Source: Nocardia speluncae NBRC 108251 (GTDB taxonomy: Bacteria > Actinomycetota > Actinomycetes > Mycobacteriales > Mycobacteriaceae). From it: a stretch of 64,000 nucleotides of DNA. Where the stretch lies: positions 153,670 to 217,669 of the forward strand of contig NZ_BDBZ01000037.1 of assembly GCF_001613245.1 (NCBI RefSeq), in the 5' to 3' direction. The notes below the pieces were generated by a model. It did no database searches, was not told the origin of the DNA, and saw nothing but the letters and a program-made list of their open reading frames with translations. Positions 53,275 through 63,934 of the stretch are shown piece after piece; position 1 is the first letter of the stretch, and each line of letters begins with the position of its first letter. A program made the position numbers and the translations under genes.

Positions 53275-53556
53275 GCTCGCATCCTGCCGAGATGCCCACG
53301 CAGGCGCACGCCCATTTCACACCCGAGATCTGCGGGTTCGGCCAACGGAATGGCTTCACCGCCAAGGTGCGGGACGGCGGTGGGACCACGATCGAGCAAT
53401 GGCGCCTCTAGTCGATCCAGTACCGTCGCATCGTGCTGCCGTCGGCCCAAAGCTCGACCCCCTCCAAGACCCCGCCGCAAGCCTCGATGACGTATTGACT
53501 GAACTAACTTCGTAATCCTTGCAGGTCAGCTTAGGTTTCTGCTAGCTTTCCTCGCC

Positions 53557-54825
53557 ATGTGCGAAGAGGGCGGCGAGCGATATCTGTCGAGACTCGTTGT
53601 GCCGGACGTCGGTCGGCTCCAAAGGACCGGTGACGTGTGGGAGCCATACCAGCTTCTCGACGCGAACGGCGCGGTCATCGAACCCGCGGCGAGGTACTTC
53701 GCCGAGCTACAGGCCACCGACAAGCAGCCGTCGACGATCCGGTCATATGGCAGCGATCTGCTTCGCTGGTGGCGGTTCCTCGCCGCGATCGGCATGTCGT
53801 GGGACAAAGTAACGCCAATGGAGGGGCGCGACTTCGGACGATGGAGGTTGTTGGCGGACAAGCCGATGAGAGTTCATTGGCGGCACCGGACCGACGGCCA
53901 GTTGCCCGGTTTGCCCCGCGGCCGCCCCAGCCAGGTCGTCAATGCCGTCACTGGCAGGCCGAGCCCGGGACCGAAGTACTCGCCAGCGTCGCGGGCGCAC
54001 GCCGAGACCGTCTGGCGGGCGTTCTACGACTTCCAGCTGGAACTCGGCAAAGGCCCATTGATCAACCCATTCCCGCTGGACCGCTCACGACGCTCAAGGC
54101 GGGCTCACGCGCACCACAACCCGATGGATCCGCATCGGAAGGAGCGGGTCGGCCGCTATCGGCCGAAGGTTCCCAAGCGGATCCCGAAGAAGATCCCCGA
54201 CGAGCAATTCAACACGGTGTTCGCGGCACTGAAGTCGAACCGGGACCGCGCCCTGCTGGCGCTCTGGGTGTCCACCGGCGCCCGCGCCGAAGAACTACTG
54301 TCCGCCTGCCAGGGCGATGAGGATCCCGGCCAGCAACTGATCACGGTTACACGAAAGGGTTCTCGCAAAGCTCAGCAGTTGCCGGCTTCGCCTGATGCGT
54401 TCGTCTGGCTGCGGCTCTACCAGGAATAACTCTGGCGCAAGGGCGCTTCCCGCGGTCACCGCCATCCACTCTGGTTCACGCTACGCCGACCTTGGCGGCC
54501 GCTGTCCTATCACGCGGCCCGAGCAATGTTCACCCGCGCCCAGGAAGCGCTCGGCTCCAACTATCCGCTCCACGCCCTTCGGCACACCGCGGCCTACCGC
54601 ATGGCCGATGACCCGGACATGGACATCACCGACGTCCAGTGGATCCTTGACCACGCCGATCTGACGACCACGCAGCTCTACACCACCCCTACCCACGGTG
54701 AGGTGATCACGGCTGCGCTCGCCCACCACGCGCGCCAGAACGAGCGCGCGGCAGCCCCACCGGAGCCGCCAGCGTCGGGTTACGACCCACGTTCTCTCGA
54801 CGTCATATTCGGCAGGACGCAGTGA
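53557..54825 (+). pseudogene. Tyrosine recombinase interrupted by an in-frame TAA
   Basis: The frame runs 422 codons with one TAA at 54427-54429. The first part has an N-terminal SAM-like core-binding domain (PSTIRSYGSDLLRWWRFLAA) and ALLALWVSTGARAEELLSAC with the catalytic Arg. After the stop the frame continues HPLWFTLRR, then LHALRHTAAYRMADDPDMDI and WILDHADLTTTQLYT with the HxxR and Tyr. One base change probably made the stop. The catalytic residues are now separated. Confidence 0.82.
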
Positions 54826-57044
54826 AATCATCGACAACCACAGCGACGGCTGAGGTCGGTTCGACCAGCCGAAAGCAGGAACTGACGCGCGAAGCGCGTG
54901 GAGTGCTCGCCGAGACCATCCTGGATCAATTTCCCGCTCGACCAGTGCTTTCCGCTTCGCGTCAGGCCCTGACCGTCGAGAAAACCATTGAACGGCTCGA
55001 GGGGTTACGGCTTCCTCCGGTGTCGGACGATATGCGCTTTCGTCGCAGACTGTGTGTCAAGAGGCTGCTCGGCAGGCTGGAGATCTTCCCTGGCGAGACC
55101 TGGCAGCAGCGATGGCAGGCCAGCGGTGCCGAAACCGCTGAGCCGCACTGGACTGCGGCCGCCGCGGAATGGCACCGGGCACACGGCCGGGTAGGCGACA
55201 AGTCCCAGCTGCTGACCGCGCTGATGCTGCTGTCCATTGCAAGGATCATCTGTCCCAGCCCGACATTCCTGCTTACTATCAACCGAACCGGAACCTGGAC
55301 GACTAGGATCGCCGAGTATCGCGATCCGTCGGGTTTCGGGCTACTCAAGACGGCGATGACGCCCGAAATCCGGTCGAGCACCTGCCTCCCCGTCATCCGA
55401 TGGCAGCTCTGTGTCCTGCTGCTGACCAAGGGCGGCGGCGTTCGCGACATCACCGTCGGAGACTGTGTCGAGTTACGCAAGCAGGAGATAGCCATCGGTT
55501 TGCCCGGAAAGGGGCGCTATCTGTTCTACACCCTGCTCGAGGCTGCGGGATTCCTTCCGCAGGGTGCGCCGGTGACCCTGCGCGCAATCATGAACTATGG
55601 CGGACGATCCAGCATCGAGCGACTCGTGGATCGGTATCACGTCGCTGATCCCGAGGTCCGCAACCTGCTGGTCAGCTACCTGGCGGAACGGCAAGTCGCC
55701 CTGGACTACACCACACTCGACTCGTTGTCGCGGGTGCTGGTTATGAATTTCTGGACGGATCTGGAAGCACACCATCCAGGCATCGACTCGCTCGACCTCG
55801 ACCCGAAAGTGGCGCATGCGTGGAAAGAACGCCTCCGCGTCAAGATCCAGAATAAGCGCCTGCCGGACGGGACCACCGTCGAGGTCACCGTCCCACGGGT
55901 GAACTACCTCCAACTCCTGACCACAGTCCGGGCGTTCTACCTGGACATCGCGCAATGGGCTACCGAGGATTCTGCGCGATGGCCGCGATGGGCCGTTCCG
56001 TGCCCCATCCGCGCGTCGGAAACCGCGCACTCGACCAGGAAGGTCAATTCGCGCCGAAAGGCGCGCATGGACCAGCGGACCCGCGAACGCCTGCCCTTGC
56101 TGCCAGTTCTGGTGCGGACCGCCGAACGCCGCACCGAGGAGGCCCGCCTCCGACTGGACGCAGCGTTGAATTCTGAACCCGGCAAGCCGTTCACCGTCTT
56201 CGGCGAGACCTTCACCAGAGTCTCCGCACGCAGAAACGAAAATCAGCGGCTCAGTATGGTTACGGGCGTCTTCGACTCGACCGGCCGCCGCCGCCACCTT
56301 CGTGCCGAGGACCATCGTGCCTTCTGGGGTTGGGCAGCAGTCGAGTTTCTTCGGCACACCGGCGTCAGGGTCGAGGAGATGCTCGAAACGAGCCATCACA
56401 GCATCATCCAGTATCGACACCCCCAAGCAGGGCAGATCATCCCGCTGCTGCACGTCGCGCCGTCCAAGACCGACGAGGAACGCCTCCTCGTCGTCAGTCC
56501 GGAGCTGGCCGATGTCATATCCGCGATCATCGCCCGAGTTCGGCAGAAGGACGGAGCCATTCCATTGGTCCCCTTCTATGACCTCTCCGAACGATGCTGG
56601 GCCACGCCGGCTCCGCTGCTGTTCCAGTGGAACAACGGCAGCCATACGCGAGCCATAGCGGCGTCGACGATCCGCAAATGCATCAGGGAAATACTCGAGT
56701 CGACGGACATAAAAGACGCCGGCGGCCAACCGCTCTACTTCGTGCCCCACGACCTGCGCAGAATATTTGCCACGGACGCAATTCTGAACGGGATGCCCCC
56801 GCACATTGCGCATGCTGCTGGGTCACAACGACATATCCACCACCATGGGTTACAAGGCCGTCTACCCACAAGAAGCAATCAACGGCCACCGCGCGTTCAT
56901 CACGCGGCGCCGAGGAACGCGGCCGAGCGAGGAATACCGCACCCCTACCGATGCCGAGTGGGAGGAATTCCTGGGCCATTTCGAGCGCCGCAAGGTTGCG
57001 CTCGGCGAATGCGGGCGCGCATACGGAACTACCTGCCAGCATGA
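54822..57044 (+). pseudogene. Large tyrosine recombinase, frameshifted and truncated
   Basis: The ATG overlaps the end of the preceding recombinase. The 740-codon frame contains WAAVEFLRHTGVRVEEMLET (catalytic Arg region) and LYFVPHDLRRIFATDAILNG (HxxR). Near 56800 the frame changes: the next frame continues MLLGHNDISTTMGYKAVYPQ with the Tyr motif, then GRAYGTTCQHEH, and stops matching at about 57045, where a resolvase fragment begins. It was one of a set of cooperating recombinases of a mobile element and is now inactive. Confidence 0.8.
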
Positions 57045-57049
57045 GCACT

Positions 57050-57264
57050 ACCTGTCGCTCGTCGATGGCCGCTGCGGCGGAGGTGGCGGCGGCGAGTGCG
57101 TTGTCCAGGCCGGCCCGGTTCTTGCGGGTGGTCCCGGAGAACCCTTTGTCGATGAAGATCCGCTCGCGCGGCGCTCCGAGCGCCAGTAGTTGTTCGGTTT
57201 GGATCTCGACGTCTTGTTCGTCGGTGGAGCAGCGGCAGTATCCGATGCGGAACGGCTCACCCAT
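57050..57264 (-). pseudogene. Serine resolvase, N-terminal fragment
   Basis: The ATG at 57264 begins EPFRIGYCRCSTDEQDVEIQ, with the catalytic Ser in the YxRxS motif, then LGAPRERIFIDKGFSGTTRK. The match ends after ~70 residues at the junction with the truncated recombinase. The DNA-binding half is lost. The upstream repeats look like its res site. Confidence 0.82.
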
Positions 57265-57307
57265 GCCGAAAGTGTTCCAGATGGCGGGGGTTGACCGGCA
57301 CAGTTTG

Positions 57308-57390
57308 CGGAACACCTCTACGGAACACCGGTGTGCTGGGCCGATGTTCGTTCTGCGTGGTGTTCCGGTGGACGATCGGGTTACGGAACA
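57308..57390. repeat. res-like CGGAACACC repeats upstream of the resolvase fragment
   Basis: CGGAACACC lies at 57308-57316 and 57321-57329, its reverse complement GGTGTTCCG at 57359-57367 and a shortened CGGAACA at 57384-57390. They sit directly upstream of the resolvase start, as subsites of a res site would. Confidence 0.5.
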
Positions 57391-57402
57391 GGTCAGGGGG
57401 TG

Positions 57403-57930
57403 TTATCGGTGTGTGGGGGTTTGTTGTGGGGTGAGGAAGTGGTTGACGTCGACGATGAGGAACAGTGCGGTGGCGGTGGTGACCACGTGGGCGTGGTCGT
57501 TTTCGATGGTGGCTTTCAGGTGGAGTTTGCGGCCGTCGCGGGAGTGGATGTGGGCGCGGAGGGTGTAGGGGGTGTCGAGCAGGATCGGGGCGAGGTAGTC
57601 GATGGCGAGGTGGCGGGTGACGGCGGGTTCCCCGACGGTGTAGAGCAGGAGTCCGAACAGTTCGTCGAGGACGGTGGCGACCGCGCCGCCGTGGGCGATC
57701 GCTGGGGCGCCGACGTGGCGGGAGTCGAAGCGGTGGTGGGCGTAGACGCCGTGTGTGTCGCGTCGGGCGCGTAGCTGGTGGCCGTGGGGGTTGGCCGGTC
57801 CGCAGCCGAGGCAGTGGTCGTGGTGGGGCGGCAGGTCGGCGGAGTCGGGTGCGTGTACGGGGAAGGCGGGGATCCAGTCCGGGACCTGGCGGGGCTCGGG
57901 TGTGTGGGTGCTGGGTGTGTTCTCGGTCAT
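57403..57930 (-). CDS. Hotdog-fold thioesterase (PaaI-like)
   Basis: A 175-aa protein. HHDHCLGCGPANPHG is the actinobacterial N-terminal motif, HVGAPAIAHGGAVATVLDEL holds the HGG catalytic loop and AIDYLAPILLDTPYTLRAHI the following strand. It would hydrolyse an acyl-CoA or similar thioester. Third gene after MFS and UspA, 21 bp downstream of the latter. Confidence 0.88.
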   Translation of the reverse strand: MTENTPSTHTPEPRQVPDWIPAFPVHAPDSADLPPHHDHCLGCGPANPHGHQLRARRDTHGVYAHHRFDSRHVGAPAIAHGGAVATVLDELFGLLLYTVGEPAVTRHLAIDYLAPILLDTPYTLRAHIHSRDGRKLHLKATIENDHAHVVTTATALFLIVDVNHFLTPQQTPTHR

Positions 57931-57951
57931 GGGTGCTTTCTGTGAGTGTGT

Positions 57952-58395
57952 TTAGGCGGTGATGAGGATGTCGCAGTGGGTTTTGCGGGCGAGCTCGATC
58001 GGTGGGGTGGACAGCAGCTGGGCCAGCAGTGGTGACCGGTGGGGGTTGGCGGTGACGATGAGGTCGGCGGCGGTGGCCGCGGCCAGGTGCAGCAGCGCGG
58101 GTAGGGCGGGTTCGTCCAGGATGTGGGTGTCGACGTCGGTGGCGCCGTGGGCGAGGGCGTGCTGGTGGGCGATGCGCAGGACGGTGTCGGCGGGGGTGCT
58201 GCCGTGCAGCGGGGAGGTCTCGGGTCCGGGCCGGTCGAGGTGGGCCTTGGGTGTGTGTTCGTCGATGCGGTGGCGAGCGCAGACGATCAGTAGCCGGGCG
58301 TGGGTGGCGTGGGCGAGTTCTGCGGCGTGCTCGACCACACGGTAGGAGCGGTCGGATCCGTCGGTGTCGACGATGATCGTGTGGTAGGCCGTCAT
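57952..58395 (-). CDS. Universal stress protein (UspA family)
   Basis: A 147-aa protein. TIIVDTDGSDRSYRVVEHAA is the UspA start. The ATP-binding Gly motif near the C-terminus is degenerate (TANPHRSPLLAQLLSTPPIE), so nucleotide binding is doubtful. Its ATG overlaps the MFS stop (ATGA). Confidence 0.85.
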   Translation of the reverse strand: MTAYHTIIVDTDGSDRSYRVVEHAAELAHATHARLLIVCARHRIDEHTPKAHLDRPGPETSPLHGSTPADTVLRIAHQHALAHGATDVDTHILDEPALPALLHLAAATAADLIVTANPHRSPLLAQLLSTPPIELARKTHCDILITA

Positions 58396-59975
58396 GACGG
58401 GCGTCTTTCACGAGGAGAGGCGTGTGAGGAGGGGGGAGAGGTTCTCATGTGCGGGCGTGGCGTGCGGCCGGGGGCCAGGACGGCCAGCACGATCGCTGTG
58501 GCGGTGGTGAGGGCGGCCAGTGCGAGCGCGGCCTGGCCGCTGCCGTGCACGAACGCGGCTTGGGCGAACTCGGCCAGCGGCGCGGCTACCGGTCCTGCCT
58601 GGTCGGCGACTTGCAGGGCGGCGGCCAGGGAATCGGCGACCGGGCCGCGGGCGGGCTCGGGTAGCCGGGCCAAGGCGGGCTGGATGCGGTGGGTGTAGCC
58701 GGCGGCGAGGACGCTGCCGGCCACGGCGATCCCGATCGCGGCGCCGATCTCGCGGGCGGCGTCGTTGACCGCGGCGGCGACCCCGTGTTTGGCCTCTGGG
58801 GTGTCGGCGACGATGGCATAGGTCGCCGGGGCGGTGCACAATCCCAGGCCCGCGCTCATGATCAGCAGCGGCCACAGCAGGTCGGGATAGTTTGCGGCCA
58901 GGGTCAACCGGCTCACCAGCACCAGCCCGGCGGCGATGGTGAGCAGGCCGGTCACGGTCATCACCCGTAATCCGACCAGGCTCGACAGCCACGGCGCGAT
59001 CACCGAGATCGCGACCAGCGGCACCACCATCGGTGCCAGTGCCAGCGCCGAGGCCAGCGGCCCGTAACCGAAGATCAGCTGCAGGTACTGCACCAGCAGC
59101 AGGAACACTCCGAAGGTGACCAGGAACTGGATGGTCACCGACAGCGACCCGGCACCGAAACCGCGGCGGGTGAACAACCGCACGTCCAGCAGCGGCGCCG
59201 CGCTGCGCAGTTCGACGACCACGAACGCCACCGCCGCGGCCACACCGATCCCGGCCGCGGCGGCGACGAGCGGGTCGGCCCAGCCGCGTGCGGGGACCTC
59301 GATCGCGGCGAACACGATCGCGGCGACCGCGACCGCCACCGTGCCCGCGCCGACCCAGTCCACCGGCGGATGCTCACGGTGGCGGGATTCGGCGATGGTG
59401 CACGCCAGCACCGCCAGCACCGTCCCGGCCACGGTCAACCCGACGAACACCGAGGGCCACGACCATCGTTCGAGCAGCACCCCGGCACCGAGGATCCCCA
59501 GCACCGCCCCGGATCCGGCGACCCCGGCCCATATCCCGACCGCCCGGCCGCGATGAACAGGGGCGAACCCCGCGGTCAGGATCGACAGCGTCGAGGGCAT
59601 CACCAGCGCCGCGCCCGCCCCGGCCAGGGCGCGCGTCGCGATCAGCCACACCGGCTCGTCCAGCAGCAGCGGCAGCGCCGAGGCGGCGGCGAACACCACC
59701 AATCCCGCCACCAGCACCACACGTCGCCCGTAACGGTCACCGACGGCGCCGGCGGGCAGCACCAGACACGCCAGCACCAGTGTGTAGCCGTCGACGATCC
59801 AGGTCAGCTGAGCTTGGGTGGCCCCGGTCGCGACCGCGATCTGCGGCAACGCCGAATACAACGCCGCCATCGCCGCGACCACCAGCGCCACCGCCAGGCA
59901 CGACACCGTCAGCATCCACCACTCGGCCCGGGTCCACCGGGCGATCTCGACAGTGTCCGTCCCAGGCGTGTCCAC
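58392..59975 (-). CDS. MFS drug efflux transporter (DHA2/14-TMS type)
   Basis: A 527-aa integral membrane protein with ~14 hydrophobic segments. WIVDGYTLVLACLVLPAGAV and GDRYGRR are the motifs around TM2-3, and GAGAALVMPSTLSIL is motif B/C-like. The GTG at 59975 has GGGAGG 5 bp upstream; a GTG at 59981 lies inside that site. It is divergent from a TetR gene across an inverted repeat, the usual layout of an inducible efflux pump. Confidence 0.92.
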   Translation of the reverse strand: MDTPGTDTVEIARWTRAEWWMLTVSCLAVALVVAAMAALYSALPQIAVATGATQAQLTWIVDGYTLVLACLVLPAGAVGDRYGRRVVLVAGLVVFAAASALPLLLDEPVWLIATRALAGAGAALVMPSTLSILTAGFAPVHRGRAVGIWAGVAGSGAVLGILGAGVLLERWSWPSVFVGLTVAGTVLAVLACTIAESRHREHPPVDWVGAGTVAVAVAAIVFAAIEVPARGWADPLVAAAAGIGVAAAVAFVVVELRSAAPLLDVRLFTRRGFGAGSLSVTIQFLVTFGVFLLLVQYLQLIFGYGPLASALALAPMVVPLVAISVIAPWLSSLVGLRVMTVTGLLTIAAGLVLVSRLTLAANYPDLLWPLLIMSAGLGLCTAPATYAIVADTPEAKHGVAAAVNDAAREIGAAIGIAVAGSVLAAGYTHRIQPALARLPEPARGPVADSLAAALQVADQAGPVAAPLAEFAQAAFVHGSGQAALALAALTTATAIVLAVLAPGRTPRPHMRTSPPSSHASPRERRPS

Positions 59976-59992
59976 CGGCACCTCCCGACTTT

Positions 59993-60009
59993 AGAGACCG
60001 ATAGTCTCT
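59993..60009. promoter_or_regulatory. TetR-type operator
   Basis: AGAGAC (59993-59998) and GTCTCT (60004-60009) form a perfect inverted repeat with a 5-bp spacer, between the MFS start and the TetR start. The half-site GAGACC recurs once just downstream. Confidence 0.65.
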
Positions 60010-60103
60010 GTGCGAGACCATTCGTATCATAGGGGTCGGGGTGTGGGATAGAGTCCACTCACACCCACAGCCGCACGGCACGAATCCGGAGGAACACGCG
60101 TCC

Positions 60104-60751
60104 ATGACCGACCCGCACCCCGCGGACGACGAGCAGGCCGATCCGCGGCTGGCACGCTCACGCAACCGGTTGCTCGACGCGGCCACCCATCTGCTGTCCA
60201 CCGGCGGTGTCGAGGCGGTCACCGTCGAAGCGGTCACCCGCGTATCGAAAGTCGCGCGCGCCACCCTCTACCGGCACTTCGGCAGCACCACCCATCTGCT
60301 CGCGGCGACCTTCGAACGGCTGCTCCCCCACGTCGACGCCCTCACCGGCACCACCCCGGTACGCGAGCAGCTCCTCACGCTGCTCACCACCCAAGCCGAC
60401 CTCATCGAACAGGCCCCGGTACAGATGACCACCCTGGCCTGGCTGGCCATGGGATCCATCGACGACAACCACACCGACCCGGCCGCGCTCACCTCACTAC
60501 GCGCCCGCGTCATCGAGCAATACCGCCGACCGTTCGACCAGATCCTCACCAGCCCCGACGCCCGCGCCACACTCGGCGAACTCGACACCACCTTCGCCAT
60601 CATCGAACTCCTCGGCCCGATCGTGTTCGCCCGCCTCACCGGACTACGCACCATCGACCACGACGACTGCGCCCGGCTCGTCGACAACTTCCTCACCGCT
60701 CACTCAACAGCCACCGCATCAACCAGCCCGACCGGCACCGGCAGGCCGTAA
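60104..60751 (+). CDS. TetR-family repressor
   Basis: A 215-aa protein. The HTH reads RNRLLDAATHLLSTGGVEAV then VSKVARATLYRHFGSTTHLL, typical of TetR. The ATG at 60104 follows GGAGGAACACGCGTCC; the frame is open further upstream. It probably represses the divergent MFS operon. The gene ends 19 bp before the convergent transposase. Confidence 0.9.
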   Translation: MTDPHPADDEQADPRLARSRNRLLDAATHLLSTGGVEAVTVEAVTRVSKVARATLYRHFGSTTHLLAATFERLLPHVDALTGTTPVREQLLTLLTTQADLIEQAPVQMTTLAWLAMGSIDDNHTDPAALTSLRARVIEQYRRPFDQILTSPDARATLGELDTTFAIIELLGPIVFARLTGLRTIDHDDCARLVDNFLTAHSTATASTSPTGTGRP

Positions 60752-60770
60752 CCACAGATCGGCCGCGCAG

Positions 60771-63700
60771 TCAGAACAAGGTGTCACGCACCCGCAGCGG
60801 CCGGTACCCGGTCGGGCCCAGCTGGGCCAGCTCGGCGTCGATGTCGACCTCGATCGCGCCGAAGAAATTGATGTTGGCACTGTGGGCCGGGCTGATGTGG
60901 GCCAGGACCTCGTCATCGATACGCTGCCCGGCCCGACGCATCTGATCGACAGCGAGCCCGTAATACTCCGTGGTCCAAGCGATCACAGCGTTGGTCGCCA
61001 AGGTCAGGCACCAGGCTTGCTCGGTCTGGTCCTCGAGATGGCGTGCCCGAATCATCCCCTTATGGGCATAGAGCAGGTCGCGCCGCAGCGCGTGCAGCGA
61101 CTCGCCCTTGTTGAGCTGCCGCGAGATCTTGCGCCGATAGTCCGGATCGGAGAGGTACCTCGCGGCGTAGATGGTGCGCCGCAGCGCCCCGTACTCCTTG
61201 AGCGCCGCGGCCAGAGTGTTCTGCCGCCCCGACGCCGAGAGCTTGCCGACCAGCAGCGACGCGGTGGCGTGCCCGAACTTCAACGATCCGGCCAACCTGA
61301 GCAGATCGTCCCAGTGCTCGGCGATCAAACCCGAGATTCGCTTTGCGGGTCATCAGCGGGCCCGCGTGCGGGAACCGGGCCTCGGCCTGCGCGCGCGGGC
61401 CCGGCCGGTACAGGGTGATCCGGCCCAGATCCCGGATCCGCGGCGAGAGCTGCATCCCGAGCAGGTCGAACAACCCGAAGTTGACCAGGGTGACCCCGTG
61501 GGTGTCGGTGGCGTGCTCGGTGATCGGCAGATCCGCTGCATTGCCCAGGATCTCATCGAGCACGTAATGGGCTTCACGTTTGGTCGCCACGATCACCTTG
61601 GTGCCGTAGGTGGCATGCTGATCGGTGACATGGGTGTAGGTCGACAGGCCCTCGCTGGCGAAATACCGGCTCAACGGCCTGGCCGTGGTTGATTTCCCAC
61701 GCGTCGGGAACCGCTGCCCATCGCTCGACGACAGCGTTCCGGCACCGAACACCGCGGTCAGCGGCAGCCGCTGATGGTAGCCGATCAACACGAGGTTGGC
61801 CGCGCGCAGGGTCTCCTCGCGCACATACCACTCATCGGTCCAGGCCAGGATGTCGTAGGTGATCCCGCACGCCTGCGCCATCCGGGTCAACCCCAGGTTC
61901 GTCGAGTGCGCCAGCAGTACCGCGATCAGATTGCGTTTGAGCTCCGGCGTCCGGGTGGCCTGGCCGCCGGCGTGGGTGAAGCAGTCCAGGTAGCCGGTGC
62001 GCTTGTCCAACTCGATCAACAAGGAAACGATCGGCGCGAACGGCAGCATCTCGGTCAGCTCGGCCTTGAGCGCGATCGCCTCGGCGGGAACATCTTCCGC
62101 GCTCAGCGGCGAGATCACCAGATCCCCGCCCTCGTCCACCCTGACCGGGCCGTCCCCGCCGGCCAGCACCGCCTCCAGCTCACCGACCGCATCGTGCAGT
62201 TCGGCGACCACGGCCGCCAGCGCGACGCCCGGATCGGCGGATCGCCCGACCAGGCGGCAGAACTCGCCGCGTTGCGGTTCCCACTGCCCAGTGGTGATCA
62301 GGTAGGCGGCCGGGTCGGCGTAGCGGCGCGAGCCGGGCACGAACACATCCCCGCTGCGCAGCCCGTCGCGCAGTCCGAGCAGTACGCACAATTCCCAGTA
62401 GTGCCGGTACGCGGTGGCGCTACCGGTCTTTCGGGCCTCGTCGAGGTAGCCGCGCCATTTCGTCGGCACGAACCCGGTCGGGGCGTCGTCGAAGACCTTG
62501 CGCCGCCCGGTCGCGTTCAGCTCGCGCAGCATGTTCACCGCGATCAGCAGCTCGGTAGCGGCGGTGCCGCCGGCGAAGCGCACCGCTTCAAGCACTGCGG
62601 GGGTGAACTGGCGCAGGTAGTTGTAGGAGGAATCCAGCGCTGCCAGATGCCCGTGATCACGCGGCAACCTGGGTTTGGCCTGGGCGATCGCCGCGCGCAG
62701 GCGCTCCCACCCGATCTTCTCGCCGCGGATCAGCGCGCCGATCTCCTCATCAGCCACCGTCGGGTCGGTGACGATTTCCAAGAGATCGTCCAGCAGCGCC
62801 TGGCGGTCCTCGCCGGTCTTGCCGCGCTCGGCCAGCTGCTGCTGCATCTTCCGTTCGGCGGCACCGAACTTCGCCGAGATCGCCTGATCGAACAACACCA
62901 CGACCTCATCGAGCACATCGGTGCCCGACTGGGCCAGCACCGTGAGCAGGATCGGATACCGGCGCTGCGGATCCCGACGCTCCAGGGCTTGCGGACTCAG
63001 ACGCCGGCCCATCGTGGCCAAGAACCGGCGCCGCTCGGCGGGCAGCACCGACAGATCCAGCCGATCAGCACCCAAACCCCGCAGAAACCCCAGCTTGTCG
63101 ACCTCGGCGCGGACCGCAGCCGCCGACGCCTCCACCGGCCCGGTCGACAGCCACCGCAACCGCGAGATCCCCAGCGACGCGTCCGTGACCAGCAAGCCGT
63201 CCAACTCCGCACACCGCGCCGCAGTGAACTCGTGAGCGAGCCGGTCATAGGTTTCGGTCTGGGCCTGGTGCCGGGCGTGGGCGACCCGCTCCACCACGGT
63301 GACAGGGCCCGGCCGGATCACCTTCGCCGAGATCAGATACTCACACGCCAGCCGGAACAACAGAGTCGGGGAATCGTGCTCCATCGCCCGCGCGAGCAGG
63401 AACTCGTCGAGCTCCTTGAACTCCAGCGCACCGGCCGCACGCCATCCCAGGTACCGCGCGGCCAGGCGCACATGCTCGGTGCGGGTCTTGGCTCGCCTGC
63501 CATAGGCACCGATCACCACCGGGTCGACCCGCAGCTGCTCGGCGAGGCGGGCCACCGCCCCCGGTGGGGCCGTGACCAGCCGATCCGGCACGAATCCCAG
63601 CCACGGCAGCGTACACAACGCGATCGCCAAGCCCAGCCGTTCGGCCGGTCCCCTGCCGCGGCCCGGATCCACGAACGCCAGATCCGCCGACGTGAGCGTG

Positions 63701-63786
63701 AAGTATCGAAACAGCTCCTCGCGGCTGATCTCCGGGAATCCCCGCAGACGTTCCAACTCCTCGTCCGCGAACATCCGCGTCGCCAC
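60771..63786 (-). pseudogene. tnpA: Tn3-family transposase, frameshifted
   Basis: The N-terminal DUF4158-type part starts near VATRMFADEELERLRGFPEI (GTG 63786 or ATG 63774). The DDE domain has LSSSDGQRFPTRGKS (first Asp) and ITEHATDTHGVTLV (second Asp). At an AAA run (plus-strand 61327-61329) one extra base shifts the frame. The other frame continues LIAEHWDDLLRLAGSLK and then QLNKGESLHALRRDL, which holds the catalytic Glu. The total would be about 1000 aa, normal for Tn3. The frameshift separates the catalytic residues, so it is inactive. Confidence 0.87.
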
Positions 63787-63896
63787 GAACCCCAGCCTCC
63801 ACCAGCGCCGACCAACACCAACACCGGCAGCCAAGCACCAACCAGCCGACAGCGCATGCCGAACCCGAAACCCGATGCCTACCAGGCGGCTACGCC

Positions 63897-63934
63897 ATAT
63901 CCGCCTGATTTTCGGCGGATGCTACGGCTACCCC
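63897..63934 (-). repeat. Candidate Tn3-type terminal inverted repeat
   Basis: Read on the minus strand it starts GGGGTAGCCGTAGCATCCGC and has CCGAAAATC inside, the layout of Tn3-family 38-bp ends (GGGG at the tip, a GAAAAT block about 20 bp in). It lies about 110 bp upstream of the transposase start. No matching copy was found at the other end of the gene, so the element is incomplete or degraded. Confidence 0.4.
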
